Part shown: positions 53,395-61,994 of the stretch, piece by piece
How the letters are laid out: every line of letters begins with the position of its first letter
Position numbering within the stretch: position 1 is the first letter of the stretch
NCBI GenBank assembly: GCA_949300485.1
Contig: CASGEL010000004.1
Location: 62,001 to 126,000 of the forward strand
DNA: 64,000 nt
DNA from: an uncultured bacterium
Lineage (GTDB): Bacteria > Cyanobacteriota > Vampirovibrionia > Gastranaerophilales > Gastranaerophilaceae
Direction of reading: 5' to 3'
Notes under the pieces: model-generated
What the model saw: the letters and a program-made list of their open reading frames with translations, nothing else
Databases searched by the model: none
Told to the model about the DNA's origin: nothing
Made by a program: the position numbers and the translations under genes

Positions 53395-54569
53395 TGACTA
53401 TGACAGATAAAAATGAAACAAAAAAAAGAAAAATATCATTTCCACATATGGGAACTATAAGCTATGCTTGGGCCGCAGCCTTGAGAATAATTGGCTGTGA
53501 GCCTTTTGTTGAGCCCTATACAAGTAAGAAGGCTCTCTCCCTTGGAACAAAACATGCTCCGGAGGCAATTTGCCTGCCATATAAACTAATTCTAGGTAAT
53601 TTTATAGAAGCAATTGAAGGTGGTACTGATTATGTAGCAATGATTACATCTCCAGGTTGCTGCAGGCTTGGAGAATACGGGAAATGTATTGAAAATGCGC
53701 TGCATGATTTGGGATATGAAGCTAAATATCTTGAACTTCAATTGTATGATGGTATAAAGGGTATGTATAATTTCTTAAAAGAGGCAAGCGGAAAGAATAA
53801 TCCTCTTCTATTTGGAAGAGCAATTTTAATTGCTATGCTAAAGGTCTTTGTTCTTGATAAACTCGAAGCTACATTGTCTTATTATCGTGCTAGAGAAATT
53901 AACCATGGAGATGCTGATAAGCACTATGCAAAATGTTTAAAAATTATTGATGAGAATGATAGTATTTTAGGCCTAAAAAAAGCAACCAAACAAATTGCAG
54001 AAGAAATGAAAAAAGTTGAAATAAATCCTAATAAAGAAATTTTGCATGTAGATATAACTGGTGAAATTTATGTTGTTAATGATGAATTTTCTAATCAAAA
54101 TATAGAAAAAGAACTTGGAAGAATGGGAGTTGAAGTAAGACGAAGTCTTACTGTTAGCAGCTTCTTAAAAGATGCAATTATCCCTAAAATATTTAGAAAA
54201 GGTGAAACTCACCTTCAAAGAGCAGATAGGCTTGCCAAGCCTTATCTAATGAGAGATATTGGCGGAGATGCTTTGGAATGTGTTTCAGATGTTGCATATG
54301 CAAATGAAAGAGGTATTGATGGTATTATTCATATAAGTCCGTTTACTTGTATGCCTGAAATTATGTCACAAAATATATTCCCAGCGATGAGAGAAAATTG
54401 TGAAATCCCTATTTTACCATTAATAATGGATGAACAAACTGGTAGAGCTGGATATATTACAAGAATTGAAGCATTTGTCGATTTAATGCGAAGAAGAAAA
54501 AGAAAACGTAAAATTGAAGAAAAGAAAAATAATACTGAGGTTGCTAAAAAAATTGAAATTAATAAATAA
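53394..54569 (+). CDS. DUF2229 / acyl-CoA dehydratase activase-related protein
   Basis: A 391-aa protein of the BcrAD/HgdC-related DUF2229 group. Conserved features are FPHMGTISYAWAAALRIIGCE near the N-terminus, APEAICLPYKLILGNF, the Cys pair in SPGCCRLGEYGKC, and HISPFTCMPEIMSQNI near the end. Cysteines at these sites could ligate an Fe-S cluster. The ATG at 53394 overlaps the gcvPB stop, while one at 53400 is better spaced from AAGGA; either gives the same protein apart from two residues. The last ~25 residues are very basic. It may hold an Fe-S or nucleotide-dependent redox role, but the reaction is not known. Confidence 0.8.
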   Translation: MTMTDKNETKKRKISFPHMGTISYAWAAALRIIGCEPFVEPYTSKKALSLGTKHAPEAICLPYKLILGNFIEAIEGGTDYVAMITSPGCCRLGEYGKCIENALHDLGYEAKYLELQLYDGIKGMYNFLKEASGKNNPLLFGRAILIAMLKVFVLDKLEATLSYYRAREINHGDADKHYAKCLKIIDENDSILGLKKATKQIAEEMKKVEINPNKEILHVDITGEIYVVNDEFSNQNIEKELGRMGVEVRRSLTVSSFLKDAIIPKIFRKGETHLQRADRLAKPYLMRDIGGDALECVSDVAYANERGIDGIIHISPFTCMPEIMSQNIFPAMRENCEIPILPLIMDEQTGRAGYITRIEAFVDLMRRRKRKRKIEEKKNNTEVAKKIEINK

Positions 54570-54582
54570 TAGGAACTGATTT

Positions 54583-55407
54583 ATGTTTAAATTATTTAAA
54601 GATAGTTTCAGAATTACGAATGACTGTATTATATTAGCTACTCCGCTGATAGTATTTCTATCTATTCTGGGTTGGTATTTTTCTTATGCTATTCACGCAA
54701 TAGATACTATTCCAAAGCTCATTTTAGGTATTATTACATCACTGGTCATGATAAGCGGATTTGTATCTGCTTGGCTTTATATGGCAAAAAAGACCCTTGC
54801 TATTTCTAAAAGAGTTATATTATTTGATAAAGACAGGATAAAGGCTTTATATGAACTTGTCTTGTCTTTACCAAAGGGAATTGGGAAATTATTTCTACCA
54901 ATACTTGGCGCAGTCATAATATATCTATCTTTGTATGCTGCAGGTGCAACTTTAATTACTTTTATAGTTGATAATTATATCGGTTCATCAAGTTTAATAA
55001 ATCTTTTTGATATTGATGCTCTATTTATATCTAGTAAAGAGCTCATTGAAGAAATAAATATGCTCGCTGATAATGAACAACTTGCTATAGTGTGCTGGTA
55101 TGCTTCTATGCTAATTTTTTCAACACTAATTTCATTTTTTACTGTACTTTGGATTCCTGAACTCGTGTACACCGAAAAAAATCCAATTAAAGCTTTATAT
55201 AACTCTATAATAAAATTGTTTACAACCTTACCTAAAACACTATTATTATTTCTTTACATTGCATTACTAACAGTAACTATTTCTATCTTAAATACTCTTT
55301 TGATGTTTAATCCATTTGCATTCTTCCTTGTTTTAATTTTATATTACTATTTCTTAGTTTACATAATTGTGTTACTATTTTCATATTATGAACAAAACTT
55401 CATCTAA
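54583..55407 (+). CDS. polytopic membrane protein, unknown
   Basis: A 274-aa integral membrane protein with five to six predicted helices (~18-38, 44-66, 103-130, 168-195, 212-235, 240-270). The loops are short and a hydrophilic segment with ISSKELIEEINMLADNE lies at ~150-167. No transporter motif is recognised. It is the fourth gene of the sigma-factor operon and its end overlaps miaA by 20 bases. The function is unknown. Confidence 0.72.
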   Translation: MFKLFKDSFRITNDCIILATPLIVFLSILGWYFSYAIHAIDTIPKLILGIITSLVMISGFVSAWLYMAKKTLAISKRVILFDKDRIKALYELVLSLPKGIGKLFLPILGAVIIYLSLYAAGATLITFIVDNYIGSSSLINLFDIDALFISSKELIEEINMLADNEQLAIVCWYASMLIFSTLISFFTVLWIPELVYTEKNPIKALYNSIIKLFTTLPKTLLLFLYIALLTVTISILNTLLMFNPFAFFLVLILYYYFLVYIIVLLFSYYEQNFI

Positions 55408-56275
55408 TACTAAAATAAAAGTCATTGCAATAGTCGGTGCAACTGCCAGTGGAAAAACGGCATATTCTATTGAACTTGCAAAAAAAATAGATGGGGAAAT
55501 TATCTCTGCAGACTCAAGACTCGTTTATAAAGGATTTGATATAGGAACAGCAAAACCAACAAAAGATGAAATAAATGTTGTTCCGCATCATATGATAGAT
55601 ATTGTAGATCCTGAATATGAATATTCTGCAGGGTTATATAAAAAAGAAGCAAAAAATAAAATTTATGAAATACATAATAGAGGGAAAATACCAATAATTG
55701 TCGGAGGTACTGGCTTATATATTGATATATTGCTAAAAAATTATAATTTACCCCAAATTGAAGCAAATTACACGCTTAGAGAAGAACTTAAAAAGTATGA
55801 TAATACAGAGCTATATAAACTATTAACTATTCTTGATTCCGATGCAGCCTCAATAATAGATAAAAATGATAGAAAAAAAATTATACGAGCTATTGAAATT
55901 ATTAAATCAACAGGCATAAATCTGTCAAGCAGCCGTAGTATTGAAGAACCCGAATTTGATGTTGAGTGGATAGGCCGAAACTTCGAAAGAGATATTTTAT
56001 ATTCAAGAATTGACAAAAGGGTAGAATTAATGATAGAGAACGGACTTATTACTGAAACTAAAAATTTGCTCCAAAAACATGGTAGAATTCCGAATTTAGT
56101 AAATACAATCGGTTATAAAGAAATAATCAGATACCTTGATAATAATTATTCCCTTGAAGATGGAATCAATTTGCTAAAGAAAAATACAAGAAACTATGCA
56201 AAACGCCAGTTAACCTGGTTTAGAAAAAATCCCAATATAGAATGGAACATTTATCCGGAGAAGCTAAAAAAATAA
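55388..56275 (+). CDS. miaA: tRNA dimethylallyltransferase
   Basis: It transfers a dimethylallyl group to A37 of tRNAs reading U-starting codons. The 295-aa protein has a P-loop GATASGKTA (~14-22), SADSRLVYKGFDIGTAKP, the catalytic/tRNA region IPIIVGGTGLYID, and YAKRQLTWFRK in the C-terminal part. The ATG at 55388 is favoured because the P-loop then sits at its usual distance. The gene begins within the membrane protein gene. It lies against the convergent YhcH gene with no gap. Confidence 0.95.
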   Translation: MNKTSSNTKIKVIAIVGATASGKTAYSIELAKKIDGEIISADSRLVYKGFDIGTAKPTKDEINVVPHHMIDIVDPEYEYSAGLYKKEAKNKIYEIHNRGKIPIIVGGTGLYIDILLKNYNLPQIEANYTLREELKKYDNTELYKLLTILDSDAASIIDKNDRKKIIRAIEIIKSTGINLSSSRSIEEPEFDVEWIGRNFERDILYSRIDKRVELMIENGLITETKNLLQKHGRIPNLVNTIGYKEIIRYLDNNYSLEDGINLLKKNTRNYAKRQLTWFRKNPNIEWNIYPEKLKK

Positions 56276-56725
56276 CTATCTTATTTTTATCTTTACAACA
56301 ACTTTTTTTACCTCAGAAGGAACCTCTTCTAATGCTATTTGGGGTGCATGGGCTTCATGTGGATACAATAATACAAAATTTGTAGTATCTAATGTAACAA
56401 AATCAGAATTTACTACAGAATCATTATAAAAAATAATATCATTCTCCTTGTTATAAGGAACAGATACATTTAACTCTGATGAGGAGTGTATATATATTTT
56501 TTCTTTTCCTGATAGCAATAATTGAATATCAATATATTTTTGATGAGATTCAAATTTCGCATTATCAAGCTTTTTAGTTATGTAAACTTCAATATTAGCA
56601 TAATCATCATCTTTAATACTGTACTTACCAACTTTGATATCATTATACAAATTTTTAATAAAATTTTTAGCATTATCAGGAATTTCTTTATAGTTATCTA
56701 TATTAGTAATTTTATCAATAATCAT
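56276..56725 (-). CDS. YhcH/YjgK/YiaL family protein (DUF386)
   Basis: A cupin-like 149-aa protein of the YhcH/EbgC family. Characteristic are YKEIPDNAKNF at the start, KFESHQKYIDIQLLLSGKE in the middle, and LYPHEAHAPQIA with the metal-type histidines near the end. Members bind a metal and act on sugars such as sialic-acid or galactoside derivatives; the substrate here is not evident. GAGAGG lies nine bases before the ATG. It is monocistronic. Confidence 0.88.
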   Translation of the reverse strand: MIIDKITNIDNYKEIPDNAKNFIKNLYNDIKVGKYSIKDDDYANIEVYITKKLDNAKFESHQKYIDIQLLLSGKEKIYIHSSSELNVSVPYNKENDIIFYNDSVVNSDFVTLDTTNFVLLYPHEAHAPQIALEEVPSEVKKVVVKIKIR

Positions 56726-56746
56726 ATTCTATACCTCTCAAAATAA

Positions 56747-56772
56747 GTGGGGATTGAATAACCAATCCCCAC
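56747..56772 (-). terminator. terminator of the Cys-rich pseudopilin gene
   Basis: A perfect ten-base-pair stem GTGGGGATTG / CAATCCCCAC with a six-base loop, eight bases after the pseudopilin stop, followed on the minus strand by TTATTTT. Confidence 0.82.
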
Positions 56773-56779
56773 TATATAA

Positions 56780-59164
56780 TTAAAATGATCTTAATTTACG
56801 CCTTACACTGACGAAACATTTATATTTATCACATGGATTATAAGATTTATTAACTCCAGTAGCTTCCGTATCATCGTAGTCTAAGTAATTATCAGGTAAA
56901 ACATGATTATCTAAACCTTTGGCATAGAATTTTTGACCAAGATTTAAACAATATGGAGTGTATTTACTAATTTGACGAGCTGAACATACTCCTCTAGCAA
57001 ATGAAACCCCAGGAAATGCAACTTTTTTTTGACGAGATTCATCTGTTGACTCATAATAATAAACATCAACAGAAAGTTGTTTAGAACTATTTCCGCCAAG
57101 ATAAAGTGCATCACTCACTGCGGTTGAACCTTTTGGCGCATCTAACGGATATGCCGGGTATACAATACCATTTGAGGCGATATAGAATGGATAAACATCA
57201 TCCCAAAGAGTCCCACTGCCCTTATCTCCATTGATATCAACAAAGACTGTAAATCCACTTATAGCATATGCTTGAGTATTTTTCAAATATGCATCTGGAT
57301 CGGATGTAACCTGAGCAGCTGCAGCAATATCAGTTATATCTACTGATCCACAACAATTTCTTGCATCACCCATTGCAGCTTTACTTTCAGTATCTAAAGC
57401 AAAACAGTTTTTCTCTGCTTTACAGAAATATCCACCTTCATTATAACAAGATATATGGGTTGATTTCTTTAGGTTTTTGCAAACATTTCTTGTAGGTGTA
57501 ATATTTTCTGTAGTAAAAGATAAACCTGGAATTGATGCTTGTTTATCAGATAATATCCACATTTTTAAACCATTTGCAAAAATTATATTAGGTTTAATTT
57601 TATCATTACCATCAGCATCCAAGCCAAAAGCACCAGATTTAGATTTAATAGACATCAATGTGCCATTTGAGCCTTTAGCGGCTTCATATACAGCCTTATT
57701 ATATGAAACTCCATTACTAGTAGTAAAGCCTGAACAAGAATATTTTGTATCATCATCTAAAACATTCCAATATTTTTTTACTTGTTCACAAAGACGTGTA
57801 GCCTTGGTAATAGGCGGATTTACTACACATACACCATCAACCATAGTAGAACCGGATGTACATTCTGACTCTACACAAACGCCATTATTCATAGTATAAC
57901 CTTCTATACATTCACATCCTTTTCCATCAACAAATACCGAATTATCCGGACAACAAACATTATCCATAGAATTATAATCATTTGCACAGCACTTACAAGT
58001 AACTAAAGCTCCAGGGGCATATGAACCCTTGGCGTATGGCAGTTCTCCATCTCCTGAACAAGGAGTACAACAAACGTTATCATAATTTGCAGATAAAACT
58101 TTACCACTAGCACATTCACAACTTATTGTCTTATTAGAAGTATTTCGCATATTATAGTATCCCTTCTCTGCGGCACAGTCAGCATCACTAAATTCAGGTC
58201 TCGCAGAAGGTGTTACACTTGAACTTTCCTGGCCCATCTCCATACTGTAACTTTTAATAACTCTGCAGTCTCCAGTAGGACTAGAAATTGGGGTTTCAAC
58301 GTATGATGACATATCAGATGGGACATCGCCATTATCTTCCTCAGTACCATCCTCAACATCTTCACCATCTGCCTCATAAGAAACAGAATATTCAACATAT
58401 GTTTCAAGATCGGGATCATAATCAGATCCTGTACAAGAAGGTCCAAAAGTTGATACACATATACTTTTAGCATCAGGTGAATCAGAAGAATTTATCTTAT
58501 TTGTAATAGATGATAAATAAGCTTTCTTACAAGGGGAATCCTCAGGATACATTAAATTAGACAAAATTTCTCCAGCATTAGAGCCTGAAATATAACCATC
58601 ACAGTTATCAAAATCCTTTTTTGCAAAATATGTCACATTTTCACTTGTTGTACCATCAGCATTCGTAACAGTTTCTCTTTTCATTGGAATTTGTGCTCCC
58701 CCACAAACTTTATAGGCAAGCCATATATAGTCAAAGGAATCACTATCCCAAGCTTGTATTTCTGTACTCATATTTACAGTATCAGCAAAAGAGCTAGGGA
58801 AAAATGATTTAAAAATATATTCTTCAGATTTTGCAAACTTATTAGATAAAGATATAAAAGTTGTCTTAACTTTATTTATACTTAATTTTTCGGCAATAAT
58901 ATCTGAAATAGTTTTAGTATCATCGGCATCAGCAATTATAATATTGTCTGAACTCACTAATTCCGTAGGATCTCCAATTGCAGCTATTTGCCCTGCCATT
59001 TTTTCAACAGTTTTATAAGCTAAATAATAAGAAAATTCATCAGCTTTTTCCAGTTGCTTATTCAATACGGGTAACGTTACTGCAACTAATATTGCAACTA
59101 TGAACAGAGATATCATTATCTCCATAAGCGTAAAACCTGAACTCTTGTTTCGTTTTAAATTCAT
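56780..59164 (-). CDS. giant Cys-rich type IV pseudopilin-like protein
   Basis: A 794-aa protein with a class III prepilin signal. After a short basic leader (SSG10) comes Phe11, with Glu15 at the +5 position and a hydrophobic helix FTLMEIMISLFIVAILVAV. The rest is extracellular. Residues ~330-445 hold about 16 Cys in CC, CxC and CxxC spacing with EGF/TIL-like loops (CECIEGYTMNNGVC). The region around 560-700 is beta-rich with FVDINGDKG, like the minor pilin calcium/beta domains. Pilins are usually 130-200 aa. GGAGGG precedes the ATG. It follows the transketolase N-half gene and ends with its own terminator. It is probably a minor pilin or adhesin tip; its assembly machinery is not in the window. 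Confidence 0.8.
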   Translation of the reverse strand: MNLKRNKSSGFTLMEIMISLFIVAILVAVTLPVLNKQLEKADEFSYYLAYKTVEKMAGQIAAIGDPTELVSSDNIIIADADDTKTISDIIAEKLSINKVKTTFISLSNKFAKSEEYIFKSFFPSSFADTVNMSTEIQAWDSDSFDYIWLAYKVCGGAQIPMKRETVTNADGTTSENVTYFAKKDFDNCDGYISGSNAGEILSNLMYPEDSPCKKAYLSSITNKINSSDSPDAKSICVSTFGPSCTGSDYDPDLETYVEYSVSYEADGEDVEDGTEEDNGDVPSDMSSYVETPISSPTGDCRVIKSYSMEMGQESSSVTPSARPEFSDADCAAEKGYYNMRNTSNKTISCECASGKVLSANYDNVCCTPCSGDGELPYAKGSYAPGALVTCKCCANDYNSMDNVCCPDNSVFVDGKGCECIEGYTMNNGVCVESECTSGSTMVDGVCVVNPPITKATRLCEQVKKYWNVLDDDTKYSCSGFTTSNGVSYNKAVYEAAKGSNGTLMSIKSKSGAFGLDADGNDKIKPNIIFANGLKMWILSDKQASIPGLSFTTENITPTRNVCKNLKKSTHISCYNEGGYFCKAEKNCFALDTESKAAMGDARNCCGSVDITDIAAAAQVTSDPDAYLKNTQAYAISGFTVFVDINGDKGSGTLWDDVYPFYIASNGIVYPAYPLDAPKGSTAVSDALYLGGNSSKQLSVDVYYYESTDESRQKKVAFPGVSFARGVCSARQISKYTPYCLNLGQKFYAKGLDNHVLPDNYLDYDDTEATGVNKSYNPCDKYKCFVSVRRKLRSF

Positions 59165-59178
59165 CTTCCCTCCATATA

Positions 59179-60003
59179 TTAACTTAACTCTAACATTGCC
59201 TTTTCATAATCTTCTTTACTTGGTGCTTTACCATGCCACCCAGCATTGTTTTCCATAAAACTAATGCCTTTACCTTTAATTGTATTTGCAATTATAACAG
59301 TAGGTTTCGCAGCAAGTTTTGCAATTTCAATTGAATCGTAAATTTGAATTAAATCATGTCCGTCAATTTCAATAACATTCCAGTTAAAAGCTCTTAATTT
59401 AGCAGAAAGGTCATCTAAAGATTTAACATTTTCTGTATTACCATCAATTTGCAAACGGTTTCTATCAATAATAGCGACCAGATTATTCAAATTTCTATGT
59501 GAAGCCTGCATAAATGCTTCCCAAACATTTCCTTCTTGCAACTCTCCATCTCCTAATAACACAAAAACATTTGCATTATTATTATCCAATTTTAAAGCCA
59601 TAGCTATACCACAAGCCATAGATAATCCTTGTCCTAATGAACCAGTTGCTACTTCAATTCCGGGGCACCATAACGAAGGATGGCCTTGAAGCCTCGTACC
59701 TAATTTTCTAAATGTTTTAAGTTCTGACTTACTTATAAACCCTAATTGAGCTAATACTGAATAATAAATTGGTGATACATGACCTTTTGATAGTACAAAG
59801 CGATCTCTAAATTGATAGTCCGAAGACAATTTTCCACCAATAGAATGCCTCATGCACTTATGAAATAAAACAGTCATTATTTCGCAAGATGATAAAGATC
59901 CTCCAATATGACCAGATTGAGCGCTATAAACCATATCCAGAATATGCTTTCTGTTTTCTAAACATAAATTATTTAAATTTTTAATATCCTCATCTGTTAA
60001 CAT
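59179..60003 (-). CDS. transketolase, N-terminal (TPP-binding) subunit
   Basis: A 274-aa split transketolase half. Thiamine diphosphate/Mg site residues are GDGELQEGNVWEAF (~152-165) and DRNRLQIDG. SAQSGHIGGSLSS near residue 28 and ATGSLGQGLSMACG are typical of the N-terminal domain. The C-terminal half must be a separate gene and is not next to it; the neighbours are a WecG-type glycosyltransferase (seven-base overlap upstream) and the pseudopilin. It may work in sugar interconversion or with an unlinked partner in precursor synthesis. Confidence 0.9.
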   Translation of the reverse strand: MLTDEDIKNLNNLCLENRKHILDMVYSAQSGHIGGSLSSCEIMTVLFHKCMRHSIGGKLSSDYQFRDRFVLSKGHVSPIYYSVLAQLGFISKSELKTFRKLGTRLQGHPSLWCPGIEVATGSLGQGLSMACGIAMALKLDNNNANVFVLLGDGELQEGNVWEAFMQASHRNLNNLVAIIDRNRLQIDGNTENVKSLDDLSAKLRAFNWNVIEIDGHDLIQIYDSIEIAKLAAKPTVIIANTIKGKGISFMENNAGWHGKAPSKEDYEKAMLELS

Positions 60004-60719
60004 TTAGCCTGGAATAACCTTTCTTTACAAACATTTAATACAAATAACGGTAATGTAGGGAAGACACGCTTCAATCTTTTTGGTTCTTTGCTAAGCCTAT
60101 ATAACCACTCTAAACCTAACTTTTGATAAATTTTAGGAGCTCTTGATACAACTCCTGCCCAAACATCAAAACTACCCCCAAGGCCAATCATAGTTGCATT
60201 TGGAATCATAGCTTTTAATGAATTTATAAAAAATTCCTGTTTTGGAGAGCCTAAAGCGACTAAGACTAAATCCGGGTTAACCGCAGCAACTTCTGCTAAA
60301 ATCTCCTTATCATCAGAAAAATAGCCATCATGAGAATAAACTATATTAATATTTGGAATTTCAGCCTTCAAATTACTAACCGCAAGAGTTATAACTTCCG
60401 GCTTAGCGCCAATCATTGCTATTTTTTTATTATCTTTAGAAAACTTAACAATTAGAGCTTTTCCAAGTTCAATACCAGGAATTCTTTTAACATTATGCCC
60501 AAGTATTTTTAAACCTATTTCAACTCCTATACCATCAGGAACAACTAAATTTGCGCTGGATATCACATTGGCAAAATCAGGCATTTTTAATGCGGTGGAT
60601 ATCATTTCAGGATTTATAGTCACAATTTGTCCGGAGTGAGTACAAGCATAATTAACTGCCTCGTCAAAGTCAAAACTATCAACTCCAAAGCCTTGAATTT
60701 TAACCAAATCTCTATTCAT
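59997..60719 (-). CDS. WecG/TagA/CpsF family glycosyltransferase
   Basis: A 240-aa GT26-family enzyme that transfers an aminosugar (ManNAc-type in TagA) to a lipid-linked sugar in teichoic-acid-like or enterobacterial polymers. Motifs: TINPEMISTALKMPDFA, VPDGIGVEIGLK, RIPGIELG, VALGSPKQEFFI and GLGGSFDVWAGVVSRAPKI. It is membrane-associated and cytoplasmic. A TATAAT ends six bases before the ATG, so the mRNA should be leaderless. It overlaps the transketolase half by seven bases. Confidence 0.92.
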   Translation of the reverse strand: MNRDLVKIQGFGVDSFDFDEAVNYACTHSGQIVTINPEMISTALKMPDFANVISSANLVVPDGIGVEIGLKILGHNVKRIPGIELGKALIVKFSKDNKKIAMIGAKPEVITLAVSNLKAEIPNINIVYSHDGYFSDDKEILAEVAAVNPDLVLVALGSPKQEFFINSLKAMIPNATMIGLGGSFDVWAGVVSRAPKIYQKLGLEWLYRLSKEPKRLKRVFPTLPLFVLNVCKERLFQAKC

Positions 60720-60725
60720 AACTTT

Positions 60726-60734
60726 ATTATACCA
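60726..60734 (-). promoter_or_regulatory. extended -10 promoter of the WecG/TagA gene, predicted leaderless
   Basis: TGG-TATAAT on the minus strand, then six bases, then the ATG at 60719. The predicted +1 is the first base of the start codon. Confidence 0.55.
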
Positions 60735-60749
60735 TATTATCCAAAATTA

Positions 60750-60758
60750 TGCTATAAT
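60750..60758 (+). promoter_or_regulatory. extended -10 promoter of the secreted protein gene at 60766
   Basis: TGC-TATAAT ends seven bases before the ATG at 60766, so the predicted leader is one base. It faces away from the minus-strand promoter, and both fit in the 46-base gap. Confidence 0.5.
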
Positions 60759-60765
60759 TAAACAT

Positions 60766-61620
60766 ATGAAAAAGGTTGTTTATAAAGTATTATTTACAGT
60801 AGCCTTATTATTTTGTGCTACAGTACAGGCCAAGGCTGTACAATTTGATTTGCTAGTATTACCGACGGAAATATTCAATGTGTGTGATAACTATTTTTGC
60901 TTTCCAGAGCCATCTGAAATTGCAGCTAATTATGTTATCCAAAACATTAATTCGTATAAATACATGAAAGCTATCTCTCTTGCCGAAGCTAGAAGCAAAA
61001 TTGAAGAAAATCAACAATTAAAAGCTGAAACACAGAATATGCTAAAAACATTTGAAGAAACTGAAAAAATTGATTTTGAAACTCTACAAAAAATTTCTCA
61101 AGCATTGGGTGTAAAATCTGTTATTATTATCTCATGCTATGCAATAACTGATCGTTCAGCCACGAGAAGGGGGCTATGGGAAGTTTTAGAAATATCAAGT
61201 GCATTTAAAATAACTTACCCTTTCAACTTGACAACTACTGCAGTGTTAACTGATAATGTCAACAATGTTGTAATGTGGAGTAGTAAATATAATAAAACAG
61301 TATCTGACAGTAACGGTTATTTTCTAGCACTCAATCAAGCTCAAGCCGCATCCCATCTTGAGAAAATCAAACAATACTTTAGAAACAATGTTTCTCTAAA
61401 CATAAGCGAAAACGTACATTTACGATTTTTCCCGAAAGATGTAAGAACATTTAATGTAAAATCACCTTCTCAACATGAGGATGACCCAATTAATGACAAT
61501 AAACAGTTTATGCCAAATGCTTTGGATAAACTATCCCAACCTAAAATTTTAAAAGATCTTCAAGATGAAAATTCCAGTCCTAATTCTACAGATACAGAAG
61601 ACTTTATCTTTGAATTTTAA
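60766..61620 (+). CDS. exported protein of unknown function
   Basis: A 284-aa protein with a signal peptide (residues 1-24, AKA|VQF). After it come a beta segment (LLVLPTEIF) and a helical stretch with EARSKIEENQQLKAETQ, then SQALGVKSVIIISCYAI and a TTTAVLTDNVNNVVMWS strand pair. The order resembles CsgG/GNA1162-type lipoprotein folds, in which a helix bundle is followed by 'GVD.vi.g' and 'l.D..tG.vlW', but without a lipobox. I rate that only a hypothesis. The C-terminus is acidic and Pro/Asn-rich. It converges with a small gene (four-base overlap). Confidence 0.72.
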   Translation: MKKVVYKVLFTVALLFCATVQAKAVQFDLLVLPTEIFNVCDNYFCFPEPSEIAANYVIQNINSYKYMKAISLAEARSKIEENQQLKAETQNMLKTFEETEKIDFETLQKISQALGVKSVIIISCYAITDRSATRRGLWEVLEISSAFKITYPFNLTTTAVLTDNVNNVVMWSSKYNKTVSDSNGYFLALNQAQAASHLEKIKQYFRNNVSLNISENVHLRFFPKDVRTFNVKSPSQHEDDPINDNKQFMPNALDKLSQPKILKDLQDENSSPNSTDTEDFIFEF

Positions 61621-61787
61621 TCAGTAAATTTTAGTAATTCAGGATAACTTACAGTTTCCATTTTATTAATTCGAGATTGCAAAGAATCTTCAATTGCTAA
61701 ATCGATCTTTTTACAACTGTCAATCAGATCTACATAAGCAACGATAAGTGCAATTGATACAAATATTAATATAAGACGTTTTTTCAT
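61617..61787 (-). CDS. 56-aa small membrane protein (possible)
   Basis: Starting at the ATG at 61787, the product MKKRLILIFVSIALIVAYVD has one membrane helix or uncleaved signal, followed by a helical, acidic region (LAIEDSLQSRINKM). No ribosome binding site is clear, though TATAGT lies just upstream. It overlaps the preceding plus-strand gene by four bases. It is more plausible than chance because of the signal-like N-terminus, but unproven. Confidence 0.45.
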   Translation of the reverse strand: MKKRLILIFVSIALIVAYVDLIDSCKKIDLAIEDSLQSRINKMETVSYPELLKFTD

Positions 61788-61994
61788 ATTACTATAGTAA
61801 ACGATATACAAGAACTTAAATCCGCCAAAATAACAACATTAAAGAATACTGATCAGACATTAAAAATTTCTAATGTAATAGTAAATAATTTATCAATATA
61901 AAAAGTTGTATATTTTTTGTTACATTACAATGTCATAATAATTTATAAATGATATTATTATATGGAGTTTAAATGTTAATTATCCGGAGGTTAT

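Noticed and set aside
57477-57899. 140-aa plus-strand frame inside the pseudopilin gene
   Set aside because: The pseudopilin frame is continuous, begins with a perfect prepilin signal and has its own ribosome binding site and terminator.
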